Shown in pieces: positions 30,581 through 43,799 of a stretch of 64,000 nt of DNA. Position 1 is the first letter of the stretch. Each line of letters opens with the position of its first letter. The notes under the pieces were generated by a model that had not been told where the DNA came from, searched no databases, and saw only the letters and a list, made by a program, of their open reading frames with translations. Both the position numbers and the translations under genes were made by a program. Origin of the DNA: Hydnum rufescens UP504 (taxonomy: Eukaryota; Basidiomycota; Agaricomycetes; Cantharellales; Hydnaceae); assembly GCA_014904985.1 (NCBI GenBank), contig MU129101.1:49650-113649 (forward strand), written 5' to 3'.

Positions 30581-33477
30581 ATGTCTTTCTTTGGCTTTGA
30601 TACCACGCTGGATCGTGACTCCCATAAGGTCTCTCAGGATGAAGATCTTGCCGTGTATACATACGGTGAAGAAGGTTACGATGGACTCGCAGACGCGCTG
30701 GATGAAGGTTTGGACGAACTAAACGACGAAACGTTTGGTGATACTGGCGTCATTTGTGCGATTCTCCACTATACATACCACCGTGTCTTTAGTTGATGTT
30801 TTGTGTTAGCGAACGAATTCGACTTCGCATCGCGGACTCTACCAGAGGACGATCTGCCCCCAAGACCTTCGCATACTCATGAACCTTCTTCCCAATTTCC
30901 CTCTCGCGAGCCCCATGTGTCTCTATCTCCATTTGAATCCTTTGCACCTGTAAACAACAACCAGCACGCCCGTGTGCGGACACTTGCAGAGATCGAGCCG
31001 AGCAGAAGGTTGCCGCTCAATTGGCTCGCATGTCTTTGGGATCCAATCACGGGAGTCCTCATATATCTTCGTCCCTTGCGGCACACCATGAACAGTCCCG
31101 CGACTTCCGTCATTCGCCCCTCCTTCAGCAATCAATTCCAGTTAATGGCCACGGGGAACTCGATCCCTACCTCCGAGCTCAAAGACAGCACGAGGAACAG
31201 CAGCAGAACGAACTTCTGGCGCGACAGCATCAACTTCGTCAAGAAGAGATGCTGCACGAGCAACAGCTCCAAGAACTTGAATACCATCAGCAGCGTCAGA
31301 GACGGCTCGAGATTCAACAACAACAGAAACATCTTCAATTTCAGCAGCAGCAAGCGCAACAACAAAGGCTTTTGCAACAGCAACTTCTGTCTGCGCAGAC
31401 TGGCATGCCACGTCCTCCAAGTGGACATCCACTTCTTAACCAACTAAGCATGATTGAAGCTGTCGGGATCACATTAGCTCCGGAAGAACGCGAAGCGCTT
31501 ATGAATGAAGCGATGAACAAGATCGTCGAGGCAGAGCGCATGGAAGAAAGGCGACGTCGGCGTCTTGCTAAGATCACCAAAATGGTCCGTGCACATCTTG
31601 GACGTCCATAACGTAAACTGACTTCCAGTGCATTCCCCTGATAGTCCAAATATAACGATTTGATGACGCAATCCGATAAGGATTTTATCACTCGAATTCA
31701 AGTCTCCCAATTAGTGACCCAAGATCCCTATGCTGAAGATTTCTATGCCCAAGTCTTCGGCGCCATTCATCGATCAAGAATGGGCCAAATGGAAAACGAT
31801 CCTACCGTTGTCAACTTTGGCAATAGTGGGGGTGTTGGTGTTGGCCTTCCACCAGGTCATCGTGGCGCAGGACGGAGAGAAAATGCGCTGAATCGCATGC
31901 AAAGCCAGGTCGAAAGGATCGTAAGGAATTCCAAGAATCGCGAGGAATCATCACAGTGTCAGTGCATTCATCATTAGTGATCGATCCCGGTCCTCAAGGT
32001 TTATCCACAGTACACTTGCAGGGAGCTTTGGGTAAAGTTTCTGGACGGAGTTATAAAGCCGCTCCTCGACAGCTCCTCCAAGTCGACTCCGCTCAACCAT
32101 CATCCATAAGTTCGCGTGAGGCCCGTGAAGGAGCTGCTAAAGAGGCTGCGAAGCAAGGTCGTGAGGCCCTCGCTGATGCCGCTGAGGTATGGATGACGAT
32201 TGCCAGATTGCTGGTATGGTTTGCACGCTCCTATTGATTGGTTCATTCAGGCCGAGTTGATTCGAGCTCAACCGCTCACTCGCCGGCAAGTGCTGGTTGC
32301 ACTTGAGCGCTTATACGACGCTGTGCTAAGAGTTGAGCAGCTACGGCGGGAGCAGCCCCCACAAGAAAATCCCGAAGCTTTCTCAAAATGGTAGGATCGA
32401 ATGGTGATTCCTTGTTAAACTGATTAATTTTAACGTGATACTTCCAGGAGTGAAAAATACACTATTCTTGTGGACCAGCTGTGGGCGGATTCCAAGATTA
32501 TGGCACCCCTCGAGACCAGGTGACGGTAGACGTATCCCGTTCTGTTCACCACGCTCACCCTTTGATCACAGCAATCCCCACCCCTTTGTCTCCCTGATTG
32601 GCCCAGTTAAGGGCAAACGACTATTGCCCCGCATGTTGCGGCACGTGGATCAAAAACGCCTCAATCTTTGGTTCACTCTCCTTGTTGCTTGTTATTCGCA
32701 ACTGGATGTCGTTCGGGACGCGCACCTGTTGGACCAAGTCGAGGCCACGCCTGAGAAGCAAGAAGCTGAAGCGCAAAATGATGTATTCTTCGCCACAGTC
32801 ATCCCAGCTGGCATGAACCTCGTGCGCACTGCTCCATTGAGATTCGTCACTGGAATGTTAGGCCTTCTTCTCGAATCCGGCAGCATTGTGATCATCGCCC
32901 GAGCACGAGTACGTCGACAATCTTCAACGCGTGATGGTCGCACGCTAACGTTGTTGCATGCTTCCAGGCTGGACTTGGGTTATTGACCGTCCTGCTTAGC
33001 CGAGTTGCCACGATAAAGCAGCTGCCTCCAACAGACATGGAAGCCCCTGCGACACACGAGTTGGATCAATGGTATAATTCCCCACCACCTGGTCGGCTGC
33101 CGCTTGCTGATCCGTAGTCTTAGGCAAATTATGTTCGATCACCTATGCCAATTCCTCTTCGGAAACCTGCTCTCCCTTTTCCCCTCCACACGAATGGCGC
33201 ATCTCTCCCGCTTGGTCCAAGTTATTATCTTCGAATGTCCAAGGCCGTTGACTTGGCTGATCAAAGCGTCTGGCAATTCCTTGCCGCTCTCGCTCTCTGT
33301 GGCTCGAACGAACAACAGCAGCGGCTCGTCACCGAGCTTCGAGAGAAGGTCCTGGAAAACGTCGTCAGCGCCACTAAAGGCTGGGTGTCGGACGAAAGCG
33401 AGCGCCAGGCAAAGCTTGATAACGTTAATCTCTTCTTGCATGCTCTTGGTCTGGATAGCTCGCAGATCACTGTATAA
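30581..33477 (+). CDS. PAT1: mRNA decay factor PAT1
   Basis: Ten exons can be traced: 30581-30755, 30810-30949, 31003-31584, 31645-31957, 32011-32186, 32251-32390, 32448-32519, 32572-32908, 32968-33071 and 33124-33477. Introns are 47-61 bp and all joins stay in phase, giving about 797 aa. MSFFGFDT and the acidic N-terminus, a Gln-rich coiled region (about residues 150-230), the MTQSDKDFITRIQVSQLV block, LQGALGK, NPHPFVSLIGPVKGKRLLPR and SVWQFLAALAL are hallmarks of the PAT1 family. PAT1 links deadenylated mRNA, the Lsm1-7 ring and Dcp2/Dhh1 for decapping in P-bodies. One base appears missing near 33193, where the frame changes between PSTR and ASLPLGP inside the C-terminal domain with no usable splice sites. 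Confidence 0.9.
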
Positions 33478-33675
33478 TGATTTGACTTGACTTCTTCAGT
33501 GGTTTGAAATTCCATCCGGTAATGGCACGTTTTTGCACAAATGCCTTATAGTTGTATGTTGAGTTCTCAGCGGGAGTTGTAGAAATACAAATTTACAAGC
33601 TCGAAAACATGCTAAACAACCGCCCAGCCCGACTTTTCATGGATGACTTCTTTTCCCTGAGTGGGTCCGCTGAAC

Positions 33676-36621
33676 CTAGCTGTAGTGCACAGGAGCAGGC
33701 TCGCGTCGAATTCCGAAGCAGATAGATTCAGCGAGTGGGCATCCCGGCATCAAGTGCTGATGTCTTGTCTGGCCAGTCCGAACGATGTCCTCCCCGGAAC
33801 TCAAATGACCCCATAGATCCACAACCGGTAAGGACTCCCAGCGGGGCAACGAACCCAGCGGGAGATCCAATATCGATGGCGTATCGCCAGACTTTAGCTC
33901 CTGAGGAAGCGGCATGAGGGGCAGGTCGAATAGCGCCTTCTTCCTGAGAAATTCACGCGCGGACATGTCCCCTCGAACGTGCACCCCCATCTCGAGGTGA
34001 TTAGTAGAGAGGGAGATGAAGTGGGCAAAATTGGGATACAACATCACATATCCTCGGAGATACACTAGTTCAATGAAGTATTTTTTCCACGACTTGGTCC
34101 ATCGGTTCGATCGAATGTCGGGAACAATGACGTCGCTAATCGCGAGCTTTCGCTCCGAGAGTCTATCGATCAGGTAGGAATGGAATTCGCGCCAGTGTTC
34201 AGGGAAGTACACGGCCCCCCAGCTGCACGGGATCTGGGAAGTGTACGGCGTGTCTGGAAATGTTAGTTTGTGTGCTTCAAACAATTTCCGTGGATCGAAT
34301 GGACGTCGGCCTTCCGGTCGAAGTTCGATAATCTTCTGCTGATAGAGACTGATGCCGAAGAGGTGGTTAGAGAGATGCACCTCAGGGCCATATCTAGACA
34401 CTTCCTTTAGACGAAGAAGCCACCCGACGAGCGTGGAACACGAACCGATATCTGAGAAGTGCCATTTTAGTCCAGGCATAAAACATCGGGGATACCTCCA
34501 CATCGTCCTCCAGTATCAATCCGTACGAGTCATTGGATGATGGATACCAAGACTCAACAATGGCCGGGAGTAGTCCCCCCAAAATTACTCGGTGCCGGAC
34601 GATAATATCACCATTCGTCCAGTTCAAACTATGCACTATTTCTCTTGTCTCAGGATCGGCTGTCTGCTCGACATTGATATGCAGATTGACCCGATCACCG
34701 AAGAAGACTGAAGTTTTCAGGGAAAGGAGAAGGCGGCGAAGGGAAGATGGCCGATCGTTAGTGACTATCACTAAATCGAGGCGGGGTTGATGCCACCCTA
34801 CGATAGAATACCTAAGCATTAGGCGACGAATGGGTGCTTCAAGGAAACAGACTTCGCCATTCCTCAATGTCAAGTGTCCCACACCATTCACTATAGGCAA
34901 GCTCGGTGCGAGGAATTGCCACGACGACGGGGGTGGCCTGGGGATGTGAACCAAACTTCTCACTGATGCCGGATTCGATAGACAGCTTAGCGGACGGGGA
35001 ACGAAGAGACCACCAAGAAGACGTCACCGAGCGCCACGATTTGAAGCCAATCACTGATAGAACTAGATGAATTGGTTGAACCTGGGGGGCCAAGTACCTG
35101 ATAGTGCATATGACATTTGGTGTGGTCGAAAGTCCCCAAGTCGTACGATCCTGATTCTTCGTACAAGAGAATGCGCAGAGTGTGACCATGCAGAGAGAGT
35201 CGACACAGTGTCGCCGCAAAGCGATAGAGGTCCGACAGGGCGGGTAGAAGGACCACGAACAAGCCAGTCTTGAACCTGCGGGTTCGCCCATTCTCCAGCG
35301 ACCGATAGAAAGCGAGAGCAGAAGGGGAATTCGGTCCGAGTGCTGTGCTGCGATTCGGTAAGGCGGGAGATACATCATGCGCCATGTAGCCAAGTGCATC
35401 CGAACACCATGGGGATGTGAAAAGCTCGGATCCGACCAGCAAACCACCCGTAGCCGAGCTGGCGGACATTTGAGAAATCCTGCGCCCAAGATTTTCCCAT
35501 ACCCCTAAGCCATTATTGAGAAACATACCGTTCTCAGCTGCTCGCAACAACTCCGTATGTACTGAGAACGGTGGGACCAGGAATGCAACCGATATTGGTC
35601 GAGAGACTGAACCCGCACGAGGAGAAACGCAAGTCCCACCAGCCTTAGAAATGACGACTCCTCGAGGGCCAAAGGGGACGGAGAGTAATGATGGCGATTG
35701 GAATAGCAGAGCAATGGACTCGATAGGAAGGTTGGCGGCACCATTGCGATCAAGTACAAGGACCCAATCACCTGAGACTTGAGACGCGACATGTAGCAAA
35801 GCATGATCCGGGTCCGTATCATCGTCGTCTGGAATTTTGAGATGTATGTCACGGCTTGAGTACTCTTCAAGCACACGTAGAATTTGACGCGATTGAGATC
35901 GATGACAGACCATTATAGTAGAGAGCAGGGATATAGACGTCATAATGGGTGCTTAGGTCGTACAAGAGCTTGGGCAGATATGCTGAGATGTTGCCTGAGG
36001 GGCAAGGTAGAACTACACTGAGACTGGGAGGCGCTGAGCAAACCCAGACAATCGATCGATTGGAAACTGAAATGGGTGTGGGAGGTACCGAGGATCCAGG
36101 GGACCACCTCGTGCAGGAGGTCCGGTAGTGACAATTATCTGCTCAGAATTATCCTGGAGTAGAGCGTCGTACGATGCATCGCTAAATGCAACACCTTTCT
36201 CACTGGTCGTCCCCATCAGAGTTTTGATGGGAAGATGGCCAAAGCTCAGCCAGGCGATAAGACACAAGATTAGCATGAGTATAAGCAATGCAATCGCTCT
36301 GCTGAGGGCGGAAGAGCAGACGTGCTGATTCCGCGGTGAAGTAAAACGAATAATAGGGGAAGATGTTGTACGGACTGAATTGAAGGGGGCCTCGGGGGCC
36401 GAAACGGTAAAGGGGTCGCAGGAGACGATGGGGAAAAGGAGGGCAATGTAGGAGACATATGTTTGAGGAACGGGGAAAAGGGCGTGAATGGAACTCGGGG
36501 AGAAGATATGGAACGTTTTCTTAGGGGCCTGCCTTCCCGCATTGTTGTGGATGACGCGTAGTCGCGGTACATGGTGATGTTTGGTTCTTGTATCAGTCTG
36601 TTTGGCCGAGTCCTTCGGCAT
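33676..36621 (-). CDS. Type-II membrane glycosyltransferase (GT2-like, fungal)
   Basis: Reading down the minus strand: a basic cytosolic N-terminus (from ATG at 36621), one membrane anchor (ALSRAIALLILMLILCLIAW, about residues 110-130), a lumenal region including VSGDWVLVLDRNG (35.9-35.0 kb), the block VVVAIPRTELAYSEW, then LVIVTNDRPSSLRRLLLSL, and an acidic metal-binding type motif GLILEDDVEVSPMF (about 34.5 kb) as in GT-A nucleotide-sugar glycosyltransferases. The last exon (33676 to about 34392) has NHLFGISLYQQK and WKKYFIELVYLRGY. Introns in phase lie at about 34393-34446 and 34799-34866, and probably at 34987-35038. The join at 35940-36090 is unresolved. It probably acts in the Golgi lumen; the acceptor is unknown. 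Confidence 0.7.
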
Positions 36622-38213
36622 TTGCCGACCACTTACCTCGTGACTAGTCTCCTAAGTTTGACTGGTCATGAGTCTACCCATGGCTGTTATTAGCTGTTAG
36701 ACACAGTTCCAGGCGAATACAACACTCCCCCGCGCACTACTCCAACTGGCCAACTGGCTTGTAGCCTATGTTCGACTCCGCCACTGATCATGGTTCGGGT
36801 TTTGTGCCAGGGCCGCCAGCTACCAGATTTAGCCATGGGAACTTTTGCCTCGACCGAGGTAAAATCACCCTGTTTTCATTCTTTTTCTGGATCCAGGACA
36901 AATCTCTGGTTTCTCTGTAGCAACCCCCAAGCTGGGATTGAATGCGAAATGTATGTCTTTGCTTCTCAGGGTGCTATTCACTTTTTGGGTAATTTATATA
37001 GGCTCTAAGTATAGCATTCAATTCAGTGGATTATCTTTGATTGGCGCCTTTCATTCAGCAAATGCAGATACCGCGCGACAATCGCGTGCAGACCAGCCTT
37101 AAAATGGGTTCCAACAAATATAGTACCAAGATACACAGGTTCTAGGGATTGTGTGTTCCGTTGAAGTTCCACTCTTATTTACTGACAGGCCAGGGATGTT
37201 TATTTTCAAAAAAGGATTGACGTCGAATTTGGAATTGACGTGGCTGGCATATTTCACACCATGATGAACCTTGCAACGTAAATCATATCACTGATCGAGG
37301 GATCGTTATTTTTAGGTTTCAGTCCCCTAAAAGATTGAATCACTCCTTCACTAACCCCCCCCCCCGCTTGACTTGCGAATTCGGTGGGGTCTGGACTGCC
37401 GATAAAGAGTGGTGCTTGATGCGGATATTCTCCGTCTGACCCCATATGCAACAAAGGGATCAAGTTTCAAGGGGAGAGCTAGCAGGTGTTTGTCCTTTCC
37501 AGGTACAACAAGCCGCACTCTCTCCTCGTGCCTGACATCTGGAGCTGAGGTCCCTAGGGGAAAGCAACTCCGTCGGGTACTAGTGACAGGAAATTCAAAC
37601 TCCCTTAGTGCTATCATGGGCGCTAATCTAGTTCAAACCCAATTTCATGCGTGAGGTGCCTAGTGGGCTTCTGATTCCATCCTGGAAAGGAGCGGGCAGG
37701 AGTCAAACACACCCCGAAAGTTGACCTATGATCGCCAACGTAACAGCCAGTCAATCAACTGATTGCAAGTCAGAGACCGACTGTACTCTTAGTTGACAAT
37801 AGCAGTAGCATTTCCTGTATACTCGGGGCACAAGAGACATCCTACTACGGCAACGGATATGAAATTGAGAATGAGTTGGAAGAAAAAAAACACGCTTGAG
37901 CGCGAGGACATGAAAAGAGGAAACGCAGAGAGCAAGTACGGAAATTTGAGTGAACAGGTGATGACCGAGGAAGGAATCCCACGAAGACAAATATTTATGG
38001 TTTTGCATCGAGGTCCTCTTCAGCTGTTCAAATGGTTGGGATACGGGTAGTCGGATGGACGAGGCACTATGATCGTAAGCACCATAATCCTGCTGAAGAA
38101 TAAATAGGAGTTCGCTAGTTGTAGAGACGGTGGAACGCGTGGCTTCATGCGTTCTTAGGCAGCTCGCCGGTTGGGAAAGGGAAGTATCTGCGGGGAAGGA
38201 AATGAGACGATCA
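36622..38213. other. Intergenic, no gene recognised
   Basis: No convincing coding frame. A C-run at about 37355-37366 is the only notable simple sequence. Confidence 0.45.
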
Positions 38214-39427
38214 TCAGGTAGCTCGACGGTGACATGGGACGTACGAGTACTGGGGCGTCATCAGGCCACTGGCTGCAGCATAGTACGCGATGGCGGCAGT
38301 GACAATCCCAGTGCCTAAGAGGCAGAAGTGTTATCAAATCATGCGAATCGTTAACGGGTCCTTAGGACTCACCTCCACCGGCCTTGGTGGCATTGACTTC
38401 AGGCTTGAATGCTCCAATCATGAGCAGCATGAAAGTTAGGTCAAGGAAAAAGAACAATGCGACCATGGTTAAGTTTGAGCGGAACGAGGCCAAGAGGATA
38501 CACTAAAAAAATAATAAAATGAAGGGGCAATAGGATTCGATTCAGTAAACACTCGATCGTCTGACAAGAAACAATTCGAACAAATGTGAAGATGAACCAG
38601 GCCAAGAGGAAGAACGCGACAGCGTTGGCTTCATCTCCCGCTCGGACCGCAGGATTGGTAGTGGAGTACGCGTCTAGAATGCTGACGAACAAGGATAATA
38701 AGTATCAAGGCTGTTCCTCGACCTGAAGCGAATACAGAAGGCGCACCCTGATCCAGGGATGAAGATGATACCGTAGCTATTCAAAGAAAAAGAAAGAGAA
38801 AACGTGAGGTCAGCACATGAAGGGTTGGAAGTAGCTGACGATGCGAAATCCAATCACCTGATCCAGAAAGCCCCATATGAAGAGAAAGCAGTGGCACCAA
38901 AAGTGTTACCGCAAACGAACTAACAGTAATAGTGCGGTGAGAAAAGCGGGAAGAGAAAGAAATGCGACAACATCCCGCGAACCTCCCACATGCCCGCGAG
39001 GAGCTGGGCGAGACCACCGCATCCGAGAGCCATCTAAGAGGGAAGAGATCAGGTTGAGGGTGTCACTAGGGATGGCCAGAAAAATTTCCACCCACTCCGA
39101 CGACGATATTTGGCTGAGGACAAGGATTCCGTCAATGAGCATGAGCAATAGTCAGAGCGATGAAAGGAATTCACCTCAGTGACATGGCGGGTCTGGGCAT
39201 TGACAAGTGACAGAATGAGTGTGGTTGAAGCGAAGGAGAAGAGGCCAAGAGGCGCCGGATTGGCGATCTTGCGCAGGTGGCTACTTTAAAGGTGAGGTGG
39301 GTAGGGGAACAGACAGTTCGGGAGACCTACGGGGAGGGAGCAGCCTAGAGGGAGATTACACAAAGAGATGAGCAAGGGACACCATGAATGAGGGGAGGTA
39401 ACCAACATATTTTTCAACGTCAGCCAT
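38214..39427 (-). CDS. GPR1/FUN34/YaaH (ATO) family acetate transporter
   Basis: A gene with many short exons. Recognisable blocks in order are the ATG at 39427 (MADVEKY), IANPAPLGLFSFASTTLIL at about 39210-39270 (the NPAPLGL signature of the family), PNIVVG, MALGCGGLAQLLAGMWE (about 39000-39045), GNTFGATAFSSYGAFWI (about 38870), SYGIIFIPGSG, EANAVAFFLLAWFIFTF (about 38590-38650) and FRSNLTMVALFFFLDLTFML (about 38410-38490), ending TAAIAYYAAASGLM. Six membrane spans are expected, as in the acetate/ammonia export-import family of the plasma membrane. Exon 1 to 2 and the extreme C-terminus are not resolved. Confidence 0.8.
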
Positions 39428-41725
39428 TGAGGAAATGATAAAGGGCTAGGAGAGGCTAGAGGGGGCTGGGGCAGAAAAAGAGAAGGGGGAAAGGCAGCAA
39501 TGGGTTGAACAAGCCACTCGTCTGGGGTTTATATAGCAGTGATAATTGAATGGGTCATACACCCTTGCTAGGTACTGGAATTCCTTCGAAAGGGATATTC
39601 CCCTCCGAGGAACGCGTTGCGTAGGGGCCCCTATCAGCTAGCGGATAAGTCTATACTCACCCACCATTGCCCCGGAGCGTCAGCCACGTCAAGAGCACAA
39701 ACTACATGCAAAATGAATGAAAAAGACTTCCCGACTGGGCGAGGTTCTGTACAAATTTTGTGCCGATTTTCAGGAGACCCTAGCGACGGCTTTGATGCTG
39801 GCCGATCTAAGAGGGGCGTGACTATATGTAAATCACTCAGTCGACACAGTCGACCCTAGGCCTGCCAGGACCCCGCCGCATTTGATCTACTGAGATCTGG
39901 CACGTGGAGCTCGAAAAAACCGTGAACAATGCTACAGAACCAAAGTCTTTTTCGCTATATCATCCTCTCAGTGTCCCGTCTCCTTGAACACCCCCAGTCT
40001 ACAGTCCATCTATGGTCGTCACTATGCCTTTGTCCACCCCTTCCTCTGCTTTTTAGGCACCCTCGCTTTTTCTCGATAAACCCCTTCACTCCCTTTAAAT
40101 ATCGCCTGATATGGAGAAAACGACTATTGGCCACAAACTAAAATCCCCAAGCCAACAGTCATCTAGCACAAACTCTGAATCCCAAAATAAAGTGAAACCT
40201 GTGAGCCTCGGAACCTAAAGCTCACCAATTTTTCGGGCCGAAAACCAATGGCACTGTGTAGCACCCGTATTGCTTCAAGACCCTTTTCTGATCCTCCCAT
40301 CACTCTTAGACATGGCATCTAGTCGAGAAGGACTCTGGCAAATAAAATTGTCCCCCCATGGTGGATCATAAAAATGTGGTTGCAGCTGCTTTCCAAATTT
40401 GTAGGTCCCGAGGCCATTAAACTCCGCAAAATAATACGGCATCCCGCATCACGCGTCTCTTCTTCGCTTATTCTGTGTTCTCAAGTTGGTCTTATGTTCT
40501 GAGCCTGTTCAAGGCCGTTCTTTGATTGTGCTACCACAAGGCATGGTATTAACAATTGGGTTCACAATGCTTCTGCCGCTCTCTCACGGCACATCCCGGC
40601 ATACATAAAGGGTAAATGGGTCAGCCATTAATTATTGTCAGCGCATGGAAGCACGCTAAGGTCTGTGGGGGGTACGTTGTCCCTCATACGCATTTTGAGG
40701 GACGTTGGGTTGATCTAACCGAGACCGGCGTATGGACGCGTGATTACTCCTTTGTGAAGCGCCCACTCAATTCTGATTATCAAACAATGCACTGTAGAAC
40801 TTGCTGAGGATGAAATTTATGTATCATTCAGTACAGTACCAGTGTGTGTTGAGTCCAAGCGCTCAGCATTTCTCCGGCACCTCTAAATGGCAGCCACATC
40901 AAGCGGCAGCCCTCTGTGGCTTGCCACAAGAACAGTAACTTTTCTTTTTTCCCTTGCCGCACGATTTCAGTAGATAGATGACCCCATAGTGCAACAACCT
41001 GTATGCTATTTGTAAATCTAAATCTTCCAAAATCTCCCCTCCCCTTAGCTAATGGTAGCAGTCCTCACTACGACGGGACAAGGACATGAATGAAGCTTTA
41101 GACTGGGTCAAAGTAGAAGCTAGGAGGGGATTTAGCTATGACAGCCGCCTCTGAAGTGCTGAAGTTTTTATAGGAAGGCAAGGTGGGGCAGCAGCCCATG
41201 ATCTTGTGGATCGTCACACCCCGTGATATCCACTCTGCATGTCTCACCGATTCTCTGGGTAGCAAAAAGCAACAGCGAGGGGGTAAAGCAGCCAAGCCAC
41301 ATAGAAAGCAGAAGCACTGTTGACGTTACTAGCTCGAATTTGTGATCAATTGTGGGATCAGATGACGGCTGGGTTTCCTCGACTCAAAGCACTAACCTCT
41401 CAAATCTACTCAGCATGAAGGTCCATTGACGGTCCTGTTCAGAGTGGGTGGCGAATCACTCTTCGTACTTGCCATATTCACTCTTCAGGGCTCTTAGGCG
41501 ACCACGCACCCCAAACCGCGTTGTATGGCACCGGTCCCTTCGGCGGCAGATATTCACTAGTATGACTCCTTGTCCGTTGGAGACCCTCCTCCACTGTCTC
41601 AGCACACGTTGTAGCGAACCCTGAAGAATACCTGAGATTGGGTTGGGAAGGTCAAGACCGCATGGATAGATCTACAATACACAATTCAAGCTGTCTTGCG
41701 TCTTGATGAACATGAACTAGTACAA
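39428..41725. other. Intergenic, no gene recognised
   Basis: 2.3 kb with only short frames. The first part is the promoter of the ATO-family gene. The 40616-40807 frame (63 codons) has no recognisable features. No element ends found. Confidence 0.45.
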
Positions 41726-43682
41726 TCAATATCTCCAGCAAATTCCAGTCGTTCCAGTCGCTCCATCTAGGCTACTTCCTACGGAACTCGCCACTGCACC
41801 AAGCATCCATCGGTTGACAAGGACCAGATGAAGGTAATTATCGTCTATCGAGATCATTCGCCCATTCTCGATTATGCCGAGAGGCAAGCCCGACAGCCAG
41901 GTCAGGGCATCCAGGATAGGCCACAGGTGTCCAAGACGACAGCGCGCAAAAAATGCGGCGAGAGCGCAGATAACGAGGGATGGGAATACAGTCGAGTATA
42001 TCGCCCAGCGGGTCGGCCTCTCACTGTCATCGAACCACGTACGCGCGTCCAGTTGTTGCAAAATGGAGAGTGCAAGGATAAGGAGAGACATTCCCAGAGA
42101 GAGCGTGATAGATGTGTAGATCACCCAGGTCGCTGTGGGCACGGTCGGTCCGAAACCGAGAGTTTTCCGAGTTTGCTCCTGGAAGACGGCGCCAAGGATA
42201 GCAGCCAAGAGACCAAAACCGTTCAGAAATAGACCTGGAGTCAGACCTTGTGGAGCACGGGGCGAAGAGCGATCAAACGTGGCGACAACCATGAGTTCTT
42301 TGGACCCCGCGTCTGGAACCAACATCTTCATCCCCGGCTCCGATGTCCTCGGTGTGCGTCCGAAGAACAAGGTATGCCAGTCGGTGAGCCTGCCTGAGTA
42401 AAGGGTGTTGGCGAGAGTCACACTCGTCCATAGCGCCGGCGGACGTGCCAACGCTGAGGAAGTAACAGATAATCATCTGTCCGCAGAGCCCCGCAAAGAG
42501 GAAGGCGTATGTCGGCCAACGGGACGCGCCGCCGCTAAAGACGAGGTCGAAGAACTTGGGTGTATTCGCGTAGGGTTCAATGGCTTCGAGCACAGCCTGC
42601 ACGCGATCAAGGTAGGCCTCGTCCGCAGAGATATCTTTGATGGACCGGCGACCGGGAAGATTCTGGAAGGTCACGCGGCCCTTATCGAGCAATTCGCCGC
42701 CTAGAATGGCGATCCACAGTGATTGTCCAATGTTGACTGTGGCAAGCTGACCAGAGTCGAGCGCATCGAAAGCTATGGCATGTTGCTTGACGTGCTGTAC
42801 AACTCGGTAATACGCGCGCGCAAGCTCGTTCAGGGAGGCGGAGACTTTAGCGGATGTCGAGGAGTAAGAGTGGAAGTCTATGGCGCAAACGGGCGCATCG
42901 AGGTTTACCCCAACTAGATTGAGGCTCCATGGTCCTTGGTCGGTCGAGCCCTCGTTCTTCGCGGAATCTCGCAATTGAGTCTGGGAATAAGGTCGGCGAA
43001 CCATGTGTGCAGCAACCACGGCCAGTGCCTTGTCCTCGCTGTCGACGTCGATGACGGAGTTGTGTGGCATCCACAGCGTGGAAAACTGGAGCTCATCACC
43101 CTGGTACACGTTCACCGCCCAGTCTCTGAAAAGGTGATAATCCGTGGCGGCGAAGAGTAAGAAGTCTCGCGCAGAGGGAGGGTCTAGAAGACTGGGTTTG
43201 ATGCTTAGGGAGCTTGGGGTTACGGGGCTCCAGCCTGGGGAGACGGGGGTCCAATTTGCGGGGATTATGAGGCCCTCGGACGTCAATCTCCATAAACTCT
43301 TGTCCGGGGGCGTTGCGAGGTGTTTGTATGTGACAGGGGGAAGAACGGAGCTGGTCTTTTTCAAGGCTTCAGCGCGAGCGGCCGCTGTGATTTCGTTGGA
43401 GCGTATCCAAAAGTTCGACTTTCCGTGCGTTGAACGAATGTCGGATAGGAAGTGACAGGCGTTGCTGACCCATTCGACGCGACGCATAGCCTTCAGAGAG
43501 AATATGGGGAGCCCATTTCCGAGAAAGATGCCGATGGAAGGGTCTAGTACCCAAAGACTGTCGGACTCTGTCCCAAGACCCGCATAAAGAATGCTTGCAA
43601 GAAGAAGCAGGCCGCTGGGCCAAGAGATGATATCGTTCCCTGGTGCTTGAGCGAGAACAGGACGCAGGAACAGAGCGAACAA
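41726..43682 (-). CDS. Large uncharacterised membrane protein
   Basis: A long frame (42480-43682) joins the second frame (41726-42428) through a probable phase-1 intron at about 42429-42495 (GTTGGC...CTCAG), avoiding the stop after the first frame; total about 630 aa. Hydrophobic segments occur near the N-terminus (WPSGLLLLASILYAGLG), possibly before it (TIRIILFALFL, open upstream to an acceptor near 43750), and three near the C-terminus (LFLNGFGLLAAILGAVF, WVIYTSITLSLGMSLLIL, STVFPSLVICALAAFFA). A large soluble middle lies between them. No catalytic motif or family was recognised; similar-looking orphan membrane proteins are common in Agaricomycetes. The start is uncertain. Confidence 0.6.
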
Positions 43683-43799
43683 AATGATACGAATAGTTGC
43701 GGTGAAAGTGAAGCCCCGGAGATTCAGAATGCGGCGGGTCAGGGAGGGCTAGAATGAATGGCGGGTGAGATGCAAGTAGTGAGCACACGAGGTCGAGCA

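Noticed and set aside
30803..31447. 214-codon ORF inside PAT1
   Set aside because: Its first 49 codons are PAT1 exon 2, but after 30950 it reads through an intron and then out of frame through the Gln-rich exon.
34839..35489. 216-codon minus-strand ORF as a separate gene
   Set aside because: Only its distal part (34867-34990, IPRTELAYSEW region) is real and belongs to an exon of the glycosyltransferase.
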